64,000 nucleotides of DNA from Litorimonas cladophorae (GTDB lineage Bacteria; Pseudomonadota; Alphaproteobacteria; Caulobacterales; Maricaulaceae): the NCBI RefSeq assembly GCF_014652455.1, contig NZ_BMYV01000001.1, positions 186,001-250,000 on the forward strand. The letters are read 5' to 3'. This document shows, piece by piece, positions 9,251 to 18,133 of this stretch (the stretch's first letter is position 1; the number at the start of each line of letters is the position of its first letter). The position numbers were made by a program, and so were the translations under genes. Under the pieces are notes generated by a model. The model worked only from the letters and a program-made list of their open reading frames with translations. It did no database searches and was not told the origin of the DNA.

Positions 9251-10423
9251 ATGGACGACAATTTTCAAAACGTAGACGCAACGAACGCCGATGTTCGGGA
9301 TGATGTCCAAGATCGTTATGGCGCGGGGGCGCAGGCTGTCGAAGCGGCGCTTTGCTGTCCTGTTGATTACAATCCGCAATATCTCGAAATTATCCCACAA
9401 GATGTCTTGGACCGCGATTATGGCTGTGGTGACCCTTCGCGCTATGTACGCGAAGGCGAGGTGGTTTTGGACCTTGGTTCTGGCGGCGGTAAAATTTGCT
9501 TTATCGCGTCACAAATCGTTGGGCCCAAAGGCCGCGTCATTGGCGTGGATATGACCGATGAAATGCTGGCATTGGCCCGTGAGAATGCCCCGATTATTGC
9601 CGACCGCGTGGGCTATTCAAATGTTGAATTCCGTCGTGGCCATATTGAAGATTTAAAACTTGACCTAGATGCCTTGGATACATGGTTGGCGGCGAACCCC
9701 GTTGGGTCTGCCAAAGACATGGAGCGGATGGACGCTGAAATCCTGCGCCTGAAATCCGAAATGACGATGATCCCCGATAATTCGGTTGACGTGATTGTTT
9801 CGAATTGTGTTTTGAATCTCGTCTCTGATACTAAAAAGAAGCAGCTCTTCGCGGAAATGTTTCGCGTTTTGAAAGTCGGCGGTCGTGTCGCTGTCTCTGA
9901 TATCATTTCTGATGAGGATAGCCCCGAAGCGTTAAAGCAAGACGCGCGTCTCTGGTCTGGCTGCATCTCTGGGGCCTTGACTGAGCTTGGATTTGTTACG
10001 GCGCTGGAAGAGGCGGACTTCCACGGGATTACGCTGGATAAATTTGAGGCCGAGCCTTGGCAGATCGTCGAAGGCATTGAATATCGCTCCGCAACATATC
10101 TCGCCTATAAGGGCAAGCAGGGTGAATGTTTGGAGAAGAACCAAGCCGTCATTTACAAAGGCCCCTGGCGTCAGGTGCAAGATGATGACGGCCATGTCTT
10201 TATGCGCGGCGAACGCTCAGCGGTCTGCGAGAAGACGTTCAAACTGATGCAGCGTGAACCCTATGCCGATATGTTTTTCTCTATCGAGCCGAGTGTTGCG
10301 ATCACCGACCGCATCGAATGGCCAACTGAAGATTGCGGTGTCCGACGCCGTGATCCGCAAGAAACAAAGCAGGGTGCGCCAAAGCTGACGACGGACCCAA
10401 GCCAGAGCGCGTCCTGCTGCTAG
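9251..10423 (+). CDS. arsM: ArsM-like arsenite S-adenosylmethionine methyltransferase
   Basis: The start is the ATG at 9251 with GAGG 7 nt upstream, giving 390 aa. The class I methyltransferase motif is VVLDLGSGGGKICFI. All four Cys positions known to bind As(III) in ArsM have candidates: CCPVDY, DYGCGDPS, SNCVLNL and SGCISGAL. The C-terminus ends in a vicinal SASCC pair, seen in many ArsM proteins. It would methylate arsenite to volatile or less toxic species, or feed arsenosugar synthesis. No arsR, arsB or arsC lies nearby, so it is an orphan arsenic gene. Methylation of another thiol-binding metalloid is possible. Confidence 0.8.
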   Translation: MDDNFQNVDATNADVRDDVQDRYGAGAQAVEAALCCPVDYNPQYLEIIPQDVLDRDYGCGDPSRYVREGEVVLDLGSGGGKICFIASQIVGPKGRVIGVDMTDEMLALARENAPIIADRVGYSNVEFRRGHIEDLKLDLDALDTWLAANPVGSAKDMERMDAEILRLKSEMTMIPDNSVDVIVSNCVLNLVSDTKKKQLFAEMFRVLKVGGRVAVSDIISDEDSPEALKQDARLWSGCISGALTELGFVTALEEADFHGITLDKFEAEPWQIVEGIEYRSATYLAYKGKQGECLEKNQAVIYKGPWRQVQDDDGHVFMRGERSAVCEKTFKLMQREPYADMFFSIEPSVAITDRIEWPTEDCGVRRRDPQETKQGAPKLTTDPSQSASCC

Positions 10424-10488
10424 GGCGGCCTTGAATAAAAATTGTCATGGGGCGGGATCAATTTGGCCGTCTCATGCGTAAGGATATC

Positions 10489-11355
10489 ATGAACATGTTC
10501 CGCTCCAAACGTCTCGCTCTTCTTCTCGCCGCTGGGATTGGTGTCGCCGCCTGTGCGCCCGTCACAGTTCTGAACGGCATCACGCCATCGTCATCTTTCG
10601 ATAAAACGAAGAATGTCGTCTTTGGCGATGGCGAACGCGACACGCTCGATATCTATCGCGCCGAAGATCCAAAAGCAGGCGCCCCTGTTTTGATGTTTGT
10701 TCACGGGGGATCGTGGGATAGCGGTTCGAAAGACATGTATAAATTTCTGGCGGAAGGGTTCACCCGCGAAGGCTATGACATCGTCTTGCCGAATTATCGC
10801 CTATATCCCGAAGCGACGTTCCCCAATTTTTTGGAAGATAACGCGGCGGCGGTAGCCTATACAGCGAAGGAATTTGCTGGGCGTCCTATCGTTTTGATGG
10901 GTCATTCCGCAGGCGCGTATAACGTGTTGATGTTGGGACTGCGTGACGAGTTCTTGGCGATGGAGGGCGTAGAATTATGCACCAGTGTCGCCGGTATCGT
11001 TAGCTTAGCCGCGCCAACTGGCATTGTACCATTGGAGAGCGAACGGCTTATCCAAATCTTCCCTGAGCGCTTTGAAGGTGAAGACGCGGCGCTGAACAAT
11101 GTGTCTAATCCTATGCCACCCCTGTTCCTCGGTCATGGGGAAAGCGATACAACCGTTTATCCGGAAAACTCTAAAGCGCTGGCTGAGAAAGTTGTCGCCC
11201 GCGGCGGTCAAGCCACTGTTGAAGTTTATCCCGGGCAGAGCCACACAGATGTTGTTAAAGTGCTTTCACGTCATTTCGACGGTGGCACAACATTGAAGGC
11301 CGATATCGTGACTTTCATTGATGGCTTGCCCAAAAGTGGCAATTTTTGTCGCTAG
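10489..11355 (+). CDS. Alpha/beta-hydrolase esterase lipoprotein
   Basis: The start at ATG 10489 (or 10495) follows AAGGA and gives a lipoprotein signal with lipobox AAC. The fold is of the BD-FAE/hormone-sensitive-lipase type: oxyanion motif HGGSWDSG, nucleophile elbow GHSAGAYN with Ser, Asp in HGESDTTV and His in GQSHTDVV. It would hydrolyse carboxyl esters in the cell envelope. Its 3' end overlaps the convergent BLUF gene by 4 nt. Natural substrate unknown. Confidence 0.85.
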   Translation: MNMFRSKRLALLLAAGIGVAACAPVTVLNGITPSSSFDKTKNVVFGDGERDTLDIYRAEDPKAGAPVLMFVHGGSWDSGSKDMYKFLAEGFTREGYDIVLPNYRLYPEATFPNFLEDNAAAVAYTAKEFAGRPIVLMGHSAGAYNVLMLGLRDEFLAMEGVELCTSVAGIVSLAAPTGIVPLESERLIQIFPERFEGEDAALNNVSNPMPPLFLGHGESDTTVYPENSKALAEKVVARGGQATVEVYPGQSHTDVVKVLSRHFDGGTTLKADIVTFIDGLPKSGNFCR

Positions 11356-11777
11356 ACCAAGCCCGTTACGCGGGCAAACGTCCGACTGATTGTACCTACC
11401 TCGACGCTAGGGTTTTGGGGAAGGGCATATGGAAAAGATTCCGCACAGAGTTTGAAGGCTCCATTTGTCTTTGGTTCGGTTTGATCTGCACTTCTAAATC
11501 CCATCGACCAATTTGCAAACTCGCGCTTTGCGGCGACGCGCTGGATCAACACAATGACATTGCCTACACGTGGATCGGAGGCAATTTTTTTATAAAGTGA
11601 CAGTACTGCGCTGCGTTCTCCCTCCAAAACTTGGAGAACAGACCCGTCTTTGTAGAGAAGAATCCCAGTGATTCCGCGCGTCTTGTTACGTCGGCGAGAA
11701 GAATTTGCAATTTCCTCTAGCTCTTCGCTGGAGACGTCTCGGGACAACCCGCAAGTATAGATGAGTTGAAAAACCAC
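11352..11777 (-). CDS. BLUF-domain blue-light photoreceptor
   Basis: I choose the GTG at 11777, preceded by AGGGTG, because it puts LIYTCG at residues 5-10, where BLUF domains begin; the longer frame to 11945 adds an unrelated N-terminus. The domain has the flavin-site Tyr (LIYTC), Asn (RRRNKTRGITG), Gln (VLQVLEGE) and the Trp/Met of FANWSMGF, so it should bind FAD and respond to blue light. It is a short stand-alone BLUF (141 aa) with about 40 extra C-terminal residues. Partner unknown. Confidence 0.88.
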   Translation of the reverse strand: MVFQLIYTCGLSRDVSSEELEEIANSSRRRNKTRGITGILLYKDGSVLQVLEGERSAVLSLYKKIASDPRVGNVIVLIQRVAAKREFANWSMGFRSADQTEPKTNGAFKLCAESFPYALPQNPSVEVGTISRTFARVTGLV

Positions 11778-12037
11778 GTGTGGGCACCCTAAATTTTTTC
11801 GGCCCCACGCCGAGTGAAGGTTTCGTGTATCTGTTAAAAGTAAATTCGAGGTTACGGCGTTGTAAAAATGCGCAATTTCTCCAGTTTTTATTCCGAAGAT
11901 ATCGGTTAAGGCTAAAGTCCAGTAAATGAATTGCGATAGTGGCACGGGGGTGTCATACCCGTAGGAGATGTAACTGGATCTAGAGGGCTGAGCTAGAGTG
12001 CGGCTTAGCCTAGCGAGATGGCTTCAAGAAAGGCCGA

Positions 12038-12292
12038 ATGAACCGAATGTCTAACTCACCCGGATTTTTCGCGCTTGCGGCTCTCGCTGGATATTCCATC
12101 GTCATCTGCATTTCATGCCTGACAATTGTCTCTGGATTTTTCGGGGTTTTGATTCAATTTCCCGAGGTTTTAAAACACTTCCTCGGACTTATCGCGATAA
12201 CGAGTATCATCGTCTGCGGTATATTTCTTTGGTTGCGCAAATGTGACGCGCGTGGGCGCTTGGGTCGCGGTATGGAGACACCGCGTAACTGA
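12038..12292 (+). CDS. Small membrane protein, unknown
   Basis: An 84-aa frame with AAGG a few bases before the ATG and two hydrophobic helices (about residues 10-35 and 46-67) followed by a basic tail rich in Arg. It may be a real inner-membrane protein. It has no family I recognise and lies alone between the BLUF gene and the TPP riboswitch, so it could be spurious. Confidence 0.45.
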   Translation: MNRMSNSPGFFALAALAGYSIVICISCLTIVSGFFGVLIQFPEVLKHFLGLIAITSIIVCGIFLWLRKCDARGRLGRGMETPRN

Positions 12293-12330
12293 CCGCCACA
12301 GCTTGCCTAAATACCGACAGTCTGTCACAA

Positions 12331-12436
12331 CCGACTCAGCCGAGGGGCACTTTGATGATGTGGCCTATACCATTTCATTGAGTTGAGACGCACCCTTTGA
12401 ACTTGATCCCGGACTTTGCTTGCAAGGAATGGGCGG
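12331..12436 (+). ncRNA. TPP riboswitch aptamer (THI element)
   Basis: The region carries the ordered conserved blocks of the thiamin pyrophosphate aptamer: GAGGGGCAC at 12342, a long P3 hairpin, TTGAGA at 12383, ACCCTTTGAACTTGATC at 12392-12408 and TTGCTTGCAAGGAA to 12429. P1 can be drawn between CCGACTCA (12331-12338) and TGGGCGG (12430-12436) with one bulged A. Some positions differ from the consensus (GGGGCAC, TTGAGA, TTTGC). The thiC gene two genes downstream supports the call. Confidence 0.85.
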
Positions 12437-12438
12437 AA

Positions 12439-12491
12439 GGACGGTGATCACGGCAACGCCCGCGATCCGTCCGCATGACTGAAGGACGGAT
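12439..12491 (+). promoter_or_regulatory. Expression platform of the TPP riboswitch (RBS switch)
   Basis: ATCCGTCC (12465-12472) is the exact complement of GGACGGAT (12484-12491), which overlaps the AAGGA ribosome binding site of the gene at 12492. The same anti-RBS can instead pair upstream: GGACG (12439-12443) with CGTCC, plus GATC (12446-12449) with GATC (12464-12467). CTGTC at 12322-12326 can extend P1 by pairing with GACGG (12440-12444). These exclusive pairings fit a ligand-off translational switch; the mechanism is inferred. Confidence 0.7.
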
Positions 12492-13046
12492 ATGAAACAG
12501 TTTCTCACTTTGATGGTCGTCGCACTATTTGGGCTTTCGGCCTGCGCAGCGCCCAAGACTGACATGCCTGTCGCAGAAGCTTCGGCGGACCTAGGTATTG
12601 ACGGTGTTTACCTTGTGCGTCACGCCGAGAAAACGACGAGTAAAGACGATCCCGCCCTGACCGAAGCCGGAGAGGCTCGCGCTGAGGTCCTTGCTGATTT
12701 GCTTGCGGATAAGCAGCTTACCCATGTCCACAGCAGCGATACCAAACGCACGCGCGATACCGCCGCACCCTTGGCAGAGCGCCTCGGCCTAGACGTTGAG
12801 CTCTACGACCCGAGTGATCTGCCAGCCATGGCGGCAAAGTTGAAAGCCACACCGGGGCGTCATTTGGTTGTTGGTCACAGCAACACGACACCGCAACTGA
12901 CCGAATTGCTCGGCGGAGACGGCGGCACGGAGATTGTCGAAGCCACCGAATATGACCGCCTCTATTGGGTCACGACATCGCCAGATGAACCTGTTGTGTC
13001 CTACATGACGCGATTTGGCACGCTTTACGTTGCGGATGAGAAGTGA
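12492..13046 (+). CDS. Histidine-phosphatase (phosphoglycerate mutase-like) lipoprotein under TPP control
   Basis: A 184-aa lipoprotein, lipobox LSAC. The histidine phosphatase core is clear: YLVRHAEK carries the phospho-accepting His, followed by the Arg of SSDTKRTRDTA and the second His in VVGHSNTTP. SixA-sized members remove phosphate from small molecules or phospho-His proteins. It is the first gene after the TPP riboswitch, ahead of thiC, so a periplasmic role in releasing thiamin from its phosphates is an attractive inference. RBS AAGGA, 5 nt from the ATG, lies inside the switch. Confidence 0.85.
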   Translation: MKQFLTLMVVALFGLSACAAPKTDMPVAEASADLGIDGVYLVRHAEKTTSKDDPALTEAGEARAEVLADLLADKQLTHVHSSDTKRTRDTAAPLAERLGLDVELYDPSDLPAMAAKLKATPGRHLVVGHSNTTPQLTELLGGDGGTEIVEATEYDRLYWVTTSPDEPVVSYMTRFGTLYVADEK

Positions 13047-13453
13047 GTTTGGAGAAAACATACTCGATCCAAAGCTCGGACCTTAGTATTAAGGCTGAAG
13101 GCCCTTGGAAATCGGCTCAACAAATGGTGGAGTTGTTTACAGCTTACGATTGGGACAGCGAATTGGCTCTGAAGTCGAGACTTGAAGAGCAAGAAGCGGG
13201 TGAAATTTGTCCGCCAGGTTTGATTTTAGTACGACGAGCTGGGACTTTTTTGCATTTGTGTCCTAATTTGGACGGAACAATCACAATTTTTTGCACACAA
13301 AATTTGCCAAGAAAGCTACTCGGAATTTTCAAAGTTACGTGGGACAAACTGGTTACGAAAGAAAACGCCAGTCATGCTCTCGCGCTCCACTCAATCCCCA
13401 AATTTATGGCCGATGATGAAATTTGGCTTCAAACGAATATCAGAGAGAGTTAA
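13043..13453 (+). CDS. Unknown 136-aa protein in the thiamin operon
   Basis: The frame starts with GTG at 13043, overlapping the TGA of the phosphatase gene, and stops 3 nt before thiC, so it is very likely translated as part of the operon. The protein is soluble, mixed alpha/beta, with three Cys (ICPPG, LHLCPN, IFCTQ). I recognise no family. Codon use is AT-richer than in thiC, which hints at later acquisition. A role in thiamin metabolism is suggested only by position. Confidence 0.65.
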   Translation: MSLEKTYSIQSSDLSIKAEGPWKSAQQMVELFTAYDWDSELALKSRLEEQEAGEICPPGLILVRRAGTFLHLCPNLDGTITIFCTQNLPRKLLGIFKVTWDKLVTKENASHALALHSIPKFMADDEIWLQTNIRES

Positions 13454-15328
<1,875 letters not shown>

Positions 15329-15336
15329 ACCCACTG

Positions 15337-15362
15337 CGGGCGTGTTTACCTTGCCACGCCCG
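15337..15362 (+). terminator. Possible terminator hairpin after thiC
   Basis: CGGGCGTG (15337-15344) and CACGCCCG (15355-15362) form an 8-bp stem with a 10-nt loop just after thiC. The following bases, CGTTTCGG, are not a good T run, so termination may be partial. Confidence 0.45.
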
Positions 15363-15404
15363 CGTTTCGGCCGCATGAAAGCTGTATAACGAAAGGACGA
15401 AACT

Positions 15405-15743
15405 ATGCCTTATACGACTTTTTTGAAGCTGACGCTCTGTGCCGGGGCCATGCTTATCCTCGCGGGATGTGCCACGCCCGCGACGACCACAACCGCCGCT
15501 GCGGCCAACACAACGGCGGTTGCCACGACGCCAAATGGCGCGGAACCCATGTTCACCGTCAACTACGTCAAAGCTGCCGATGCAGAGGCAGACCAAATCT
15601 GCAAAGAGCAAGAGATCGTTGGCTCCCGTTTCACGCGCACCCTGTGCGGGACCGCCGAACAATGGGAAGATGTCGCCACCGAGAACCGCAAACAGTTCAG
15701 AGACATCCACCGCAGATCGTCACAACAAACCCGCCCGAATTAG
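15405..15743 (+). CDS. Small lipoprotein, paralogue of the one at 19.7 kb
   Basis: A 112-aa lipoprotein (lipobox LAGC) with a Thr/Ala-rich linker and a compact C-terminal domain: ICKEQEIVGSRFTRTLCGT, then a Trp, then RKQFRDIHR. The same pattern (ICK-x5-GS-x-F-x4-C-x-T-x4-W ... DI-x-R) is found in the protein at 19680-20006, so the two are paralogues. The two Cys of the motif could form a disulfide in the periplasm. Function unknown. A run of ten G follows the last codons. Confidence 0.75.
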   Translation: MPYTTFLKLTLCAGAMLILAGCATPATTTTAAAANTTAVATTPNGAEPMFTVNYVKAADAEADQICKEQEIVGSRFTRTLCGTAEQWEDVATENRKQFRDIHRRSSQQTRPN

Positions 15744-15777
15744 GGGGGGGGGCTTCCGACCTAACGAAGCTTTAGCT

Positions 15778-15846
15778 GGCATGGATGAGATGTCCGAGAA
15801 GTTCGGGGGCCTTAGCGGCGAGATTTATTTGGAGACTGAGGGGTAA
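15778..15846 (+). pseudogene. thiC: Orphan copy of the thiC 3' end
   Basis: Translation gives [22 protein letters not shown] and a stop, matching the last 22 residues of ThiC ([21 protein letters not shown]). The first 26 bases equal thiC bases 15263-15288, the rest is diverged. Nothing upstream in this frame continues the thiC match, so it is a leftover of a second thiC 3' end, probably from recombination with a foreign or duplicated copy. It lies at the left edge of the AT-richer cassette. Confidence 0.8.
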
Positions 15847-15931
15847 GGATTGCTTTCATTTCATTTGCAATTTGGTCCACGGTTTATAAGAGCGTGGTAA
15901 TGTTGGTTTTGATTCTATAACAGGCTGAGCT

Positions 15932-16738
15932 ATGCTTAAAGAATATTCCAACGCTCCTATCAAAGAGGTCACTATGGCCTTACACTTTGACCCAATTAGC
16001 AAACTTAATGTTGTTAAGTTGGTTTCAAATTGTCTTGAGCTGAAAGAGGCCTACGGAGGCTTCAGTCTGGAAGAAGTCCCATTTGTTGAAGTCTCTGCGG
16101 AAACGGAAGCCCGAAAAAATTCAGTTCAGCACTTTAAAATAGCTCATGGCGTTCCCGAATTGGCTTGCCGGTTGATTTCGGAAGATCGAACAATATCAGT
16201 AGTTGTCCAAAACAATCGGTTCTCTGCTACTTGGGTCCGACAAAACGATGGCGGTTATCCTCGGTACGATGAACTAAAGCCGGCGTTTTTCGATAAGTTT
16301 AATCAGTTTAGAAAAATTGTTGAGCGTACGGGCGGGCTTATTCCCAAAATCACGCAATGTGGTATTCAATATGTGAACCATATACTTGATGACAATCTTG
16401 ACGGATTCAAATCATTTAACTTCTTAGATATTTCTGAATTTCAAGACCATGAAGGTGTGAAATTTTCTACGAGTCAAAGGCTTACAAATGAAGAAGAGGT
16501 TGGTAGGCTCTACATGGAGGCTCAAACTGTTTTTTCTCTGGCCCCTGATGTGGCTGGAAACATACGAGAAAGTCGTAACTTAAAATTATCTTTAACTTTC
16601 AGGGGCAAGCCTAAACTTAGTGGCATTGATGGTTGTGCTCCGTTTTTAGATCGTGGTCATCATGCAATCGTTTCCACTTTTTCTAAAAGCTTGAGCGATC
16701 TTGGTCGAAAGCAATTTGGAGAAAGCCAACGTGGTTAG
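15932..16738 (+). CDS. TIGR04255-like protein, first gene of a three-gene cassette
   Basis: A 268-aa soluble protein. The opening YSNAPIKEVTMALHFDP, the middle GIQYVNHIL and the end LDRGHHAIVSTFSKS with a final KQFGE fit the TIGR04255 family of sporadic, uncharacterised proteins as I know it. No enzyme motif is visible. Codon use is clearly AT-richer than in thiC. Its stop overlaps the start of the next gene by 8 nt, so the cassette is tightly coupled. Function unknown. Confidence 0.7.
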   Translation: MLKEYSNAPIKEVTMALHFDPISKLNVVKLVSNCLELKEAYGGFSLEEVPFVEVSAETEARKNSVQHFKIAHGVPELACRLISEDRTISVVVQNNRFSATWVRQNDGGYPRYDELKPAFFDKFNQFRKIVERTGGLIPKITQCGIQYVNHILDDNLDGFKSFNFLDISEFQDHEGVKFSTSQRLTNEEEVGRLYMEAQTVFSLAPDVAGNIRESRNLKLSLTFRGKPKLSGIDGCAPFLDRGHHAIVSTFSKSLSDLGRKQFGESQRG

Positions 16739-17264
16739 TCTTTTAAGTGATATTGTTTATAAAGAGTCCACCGATAGAGGCTTGATTAACCCCGCAAAGA
16801 CTGAATACGTCGGAGGGTTGATTATACACAACAGCAGAAGTGATTGGGATGCGTATCTGAGAACGGAGCTGAATTCACTTTGCAACTTATCGGAGGATTG
16901 GGATGGTTATGGTAGTCCTGCTGTATCGTTTGAAAATGCTGAATTGGGCTTACACCTCCTTAATTCGTTAAAACAAATTGTTGATAATAGCAGCGCTGAA
17001 ATAAGGTCGTACATTCCATCCTCACCATATCTTGTCCCTGTTTCGGGTGGAGCGCTGCAAGCGGAATGGCATTTGGATTCTTATTTTATAGAACTGTTCT
17101 TTGACTCTGATGAGCCAATCCAAGCGATGTTTTACTCATCGGATGATATGATTGATGAGTCTATGGAAATAGATTGTTCTGAAATTCAAACAAATATTAG
17201 GCCTCTAGTTAACTGGTTTAAGCGTGTTCATGAGTTGAATAATGCCAGAGCCATTGCCGTATGA
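16731..17264 (+). CDS. Unknown protein with NWDGYG-type motif, second gene of the cassette
   Basis: I place the start at GTG 16731, with TTGGAG 8 nt upstream; a longer frame opens at 16701 inside the preceding gene. The 177-aa product has LNSLCNLSEDWDGYGSPAVS, then a helical stretch, then a strand-rich part reading VPVSGGALQAEWHLDSYFIELFF. A short Leu/Trp-Asp-Gly-Tyr-Gly segment followed by a Gly-Gly-x-x-Gln-x-Glu-Trp strand recurs in uncharacterised proteins encoded in such cassettes, from memory. It overlaps the third gene by 23 nt. Function unknown. Confidence 0.65.
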   Translation: MVSLLSDIVYKESTDRGLINPAKTEYVGGLIIHNSRSDWDAYLRTELNSLCNLSEDWDGYGSPAVSFENAELGLHLLNSLKQIVDNSSAEIRSYIPSSPYLVPVSGGALQAEWHLDSYFIELFFDSDEPIQAMFYSSDDMIDESMEIDCSEIQTNIRPLVNWFKRVHELNNARAIAV

Positions 17265-17673
17265 TGACGCGAGGAATGTTATTCCTCACGATTCGAGAGA
17301 AATAGTTGATGATGATCTTTTGATCCGCGGCATCCCCGAGGGCCAGATTAAGAATGGAAGAATATCTTCTGGCGCATTCCGAAGCTCGTCGAAGGAAAGA
17401 GACCCTCATCGCGGGATGAGTATAGATATAGAGAAGATTGTTAGCGAGGAAAGTTATCAGTCTGGTCCGTATGTAGGATCCGTACAATTCGCTGTTAGCA
17501 TTCCAAGAGGACATAGCCTTTTGGTCGGATGTGACCCCTTACCTGAAAATGAAGCTCATGGACAGATTTGGCGTGTGGAGGACGGGCCTAAACCTATGAC
17601 AGGCGGTCAGACAAGATCTATTCACAGGTCATGTGTTTGGCATGTTGAGATCGAAGGTGTGAGCATTCGATAA
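17242..17673 (+). CDS. Unknown 143-aa protein, third gene of the cassette
   Basis: A soluble protein starting at ATG 17242 within the end of the second gene. It begins with an acidic DDDLLIRGIPEGQI segment, then SSGAFRSSS, then MSIDIEKIV and a His-containing C-terminal part (EAHGQIW, CVWHVEIEG). The order LLRxIP - SSxAF - DPHRGMSIDI - HAxxxG is one I associate with small unknown proteins that follow NWDGYG proteins. Conserved His, Arg and Asp leave room for an enzyme or nucleic-acid role, but none can be named. Confidence 0.6.
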   Translation: MPEPLPYDDARNVIPHDSREIVDDDLLIRGIPEGQIKNGRISSGAFRSSSKERDPHRGMSIDIEKIVSEESYQSGPYVGSVQFAVSIPRGHSLLVGCDPLPENEAHGQIWRVEDGPKPMTGGQTRSIHRSCVWHVEIEGVSIR

Positions 17674-17837
17674 ACATACTTTTTGTTGAAATTCAACACA
17701 GTAACTCTTTCGATAGCGAACTCTCTCCGTTTTAAAGGCAATAATGTTAAGGCCTAAAATGGCCCGTTAGTCCCAACCCACCTAGCCAAAACCGCCAATC
17801 TCCATCATGTTACGAACGCCGAAACGGAGGGCGCATC

Positions 17838-18060
17838 ATGATTGGATATATCACACTCGGCACATCGGATATTCGGCGCGGAGCCGCTTTCTACGACGCA
17901 TCGCCAAAGAAATGGATACGCCGCGTGTGTAGGGGGCGAAGAGGATGGCTTTATCGCCTGGGGGAAACCTAAGGGATTGAGCCAGTTTACTACTCTCCGC
18001 TCTGCCTCGCGCTGGGCTTTTCTGTCACGACTCTTGTTTGGACATCAAGATCGCTTTGAT
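17838..18060 (+). pseudogene. Broken VOC/glyoxalase-family gene
   Basis: An ATG at 17838 with GGAGG 7 nt upstream starts MIGYITLGTSDIRRGAAFYDA, a typical N-terminus of the vicinal-oxygen-chelate family. After about 21 codons the reading frame must shift to continue as NGYAACVGGEEDGFIAWGKP, which also fits the family. The end of the domain is missing. It is a frameshifted and truncated remnant beside the accessory cassette; a sequencing error alone would not restore a full gene. Confidence 0.6.
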
Positions 18061-18133
18061 GTGGGCCAGATAAACATCCCATTAACCACATTTCGGAACG
18101 TGAATGAAACCATCCTCCGTTAGGGCCTCGCGT

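Noticed and set aside
17684-17698. Inverted repeat TGTTGAA-A-TTCAACA after the cassette
   Set aside because: No T run on either strand in the right place; neither a terminator nor a clear operator.
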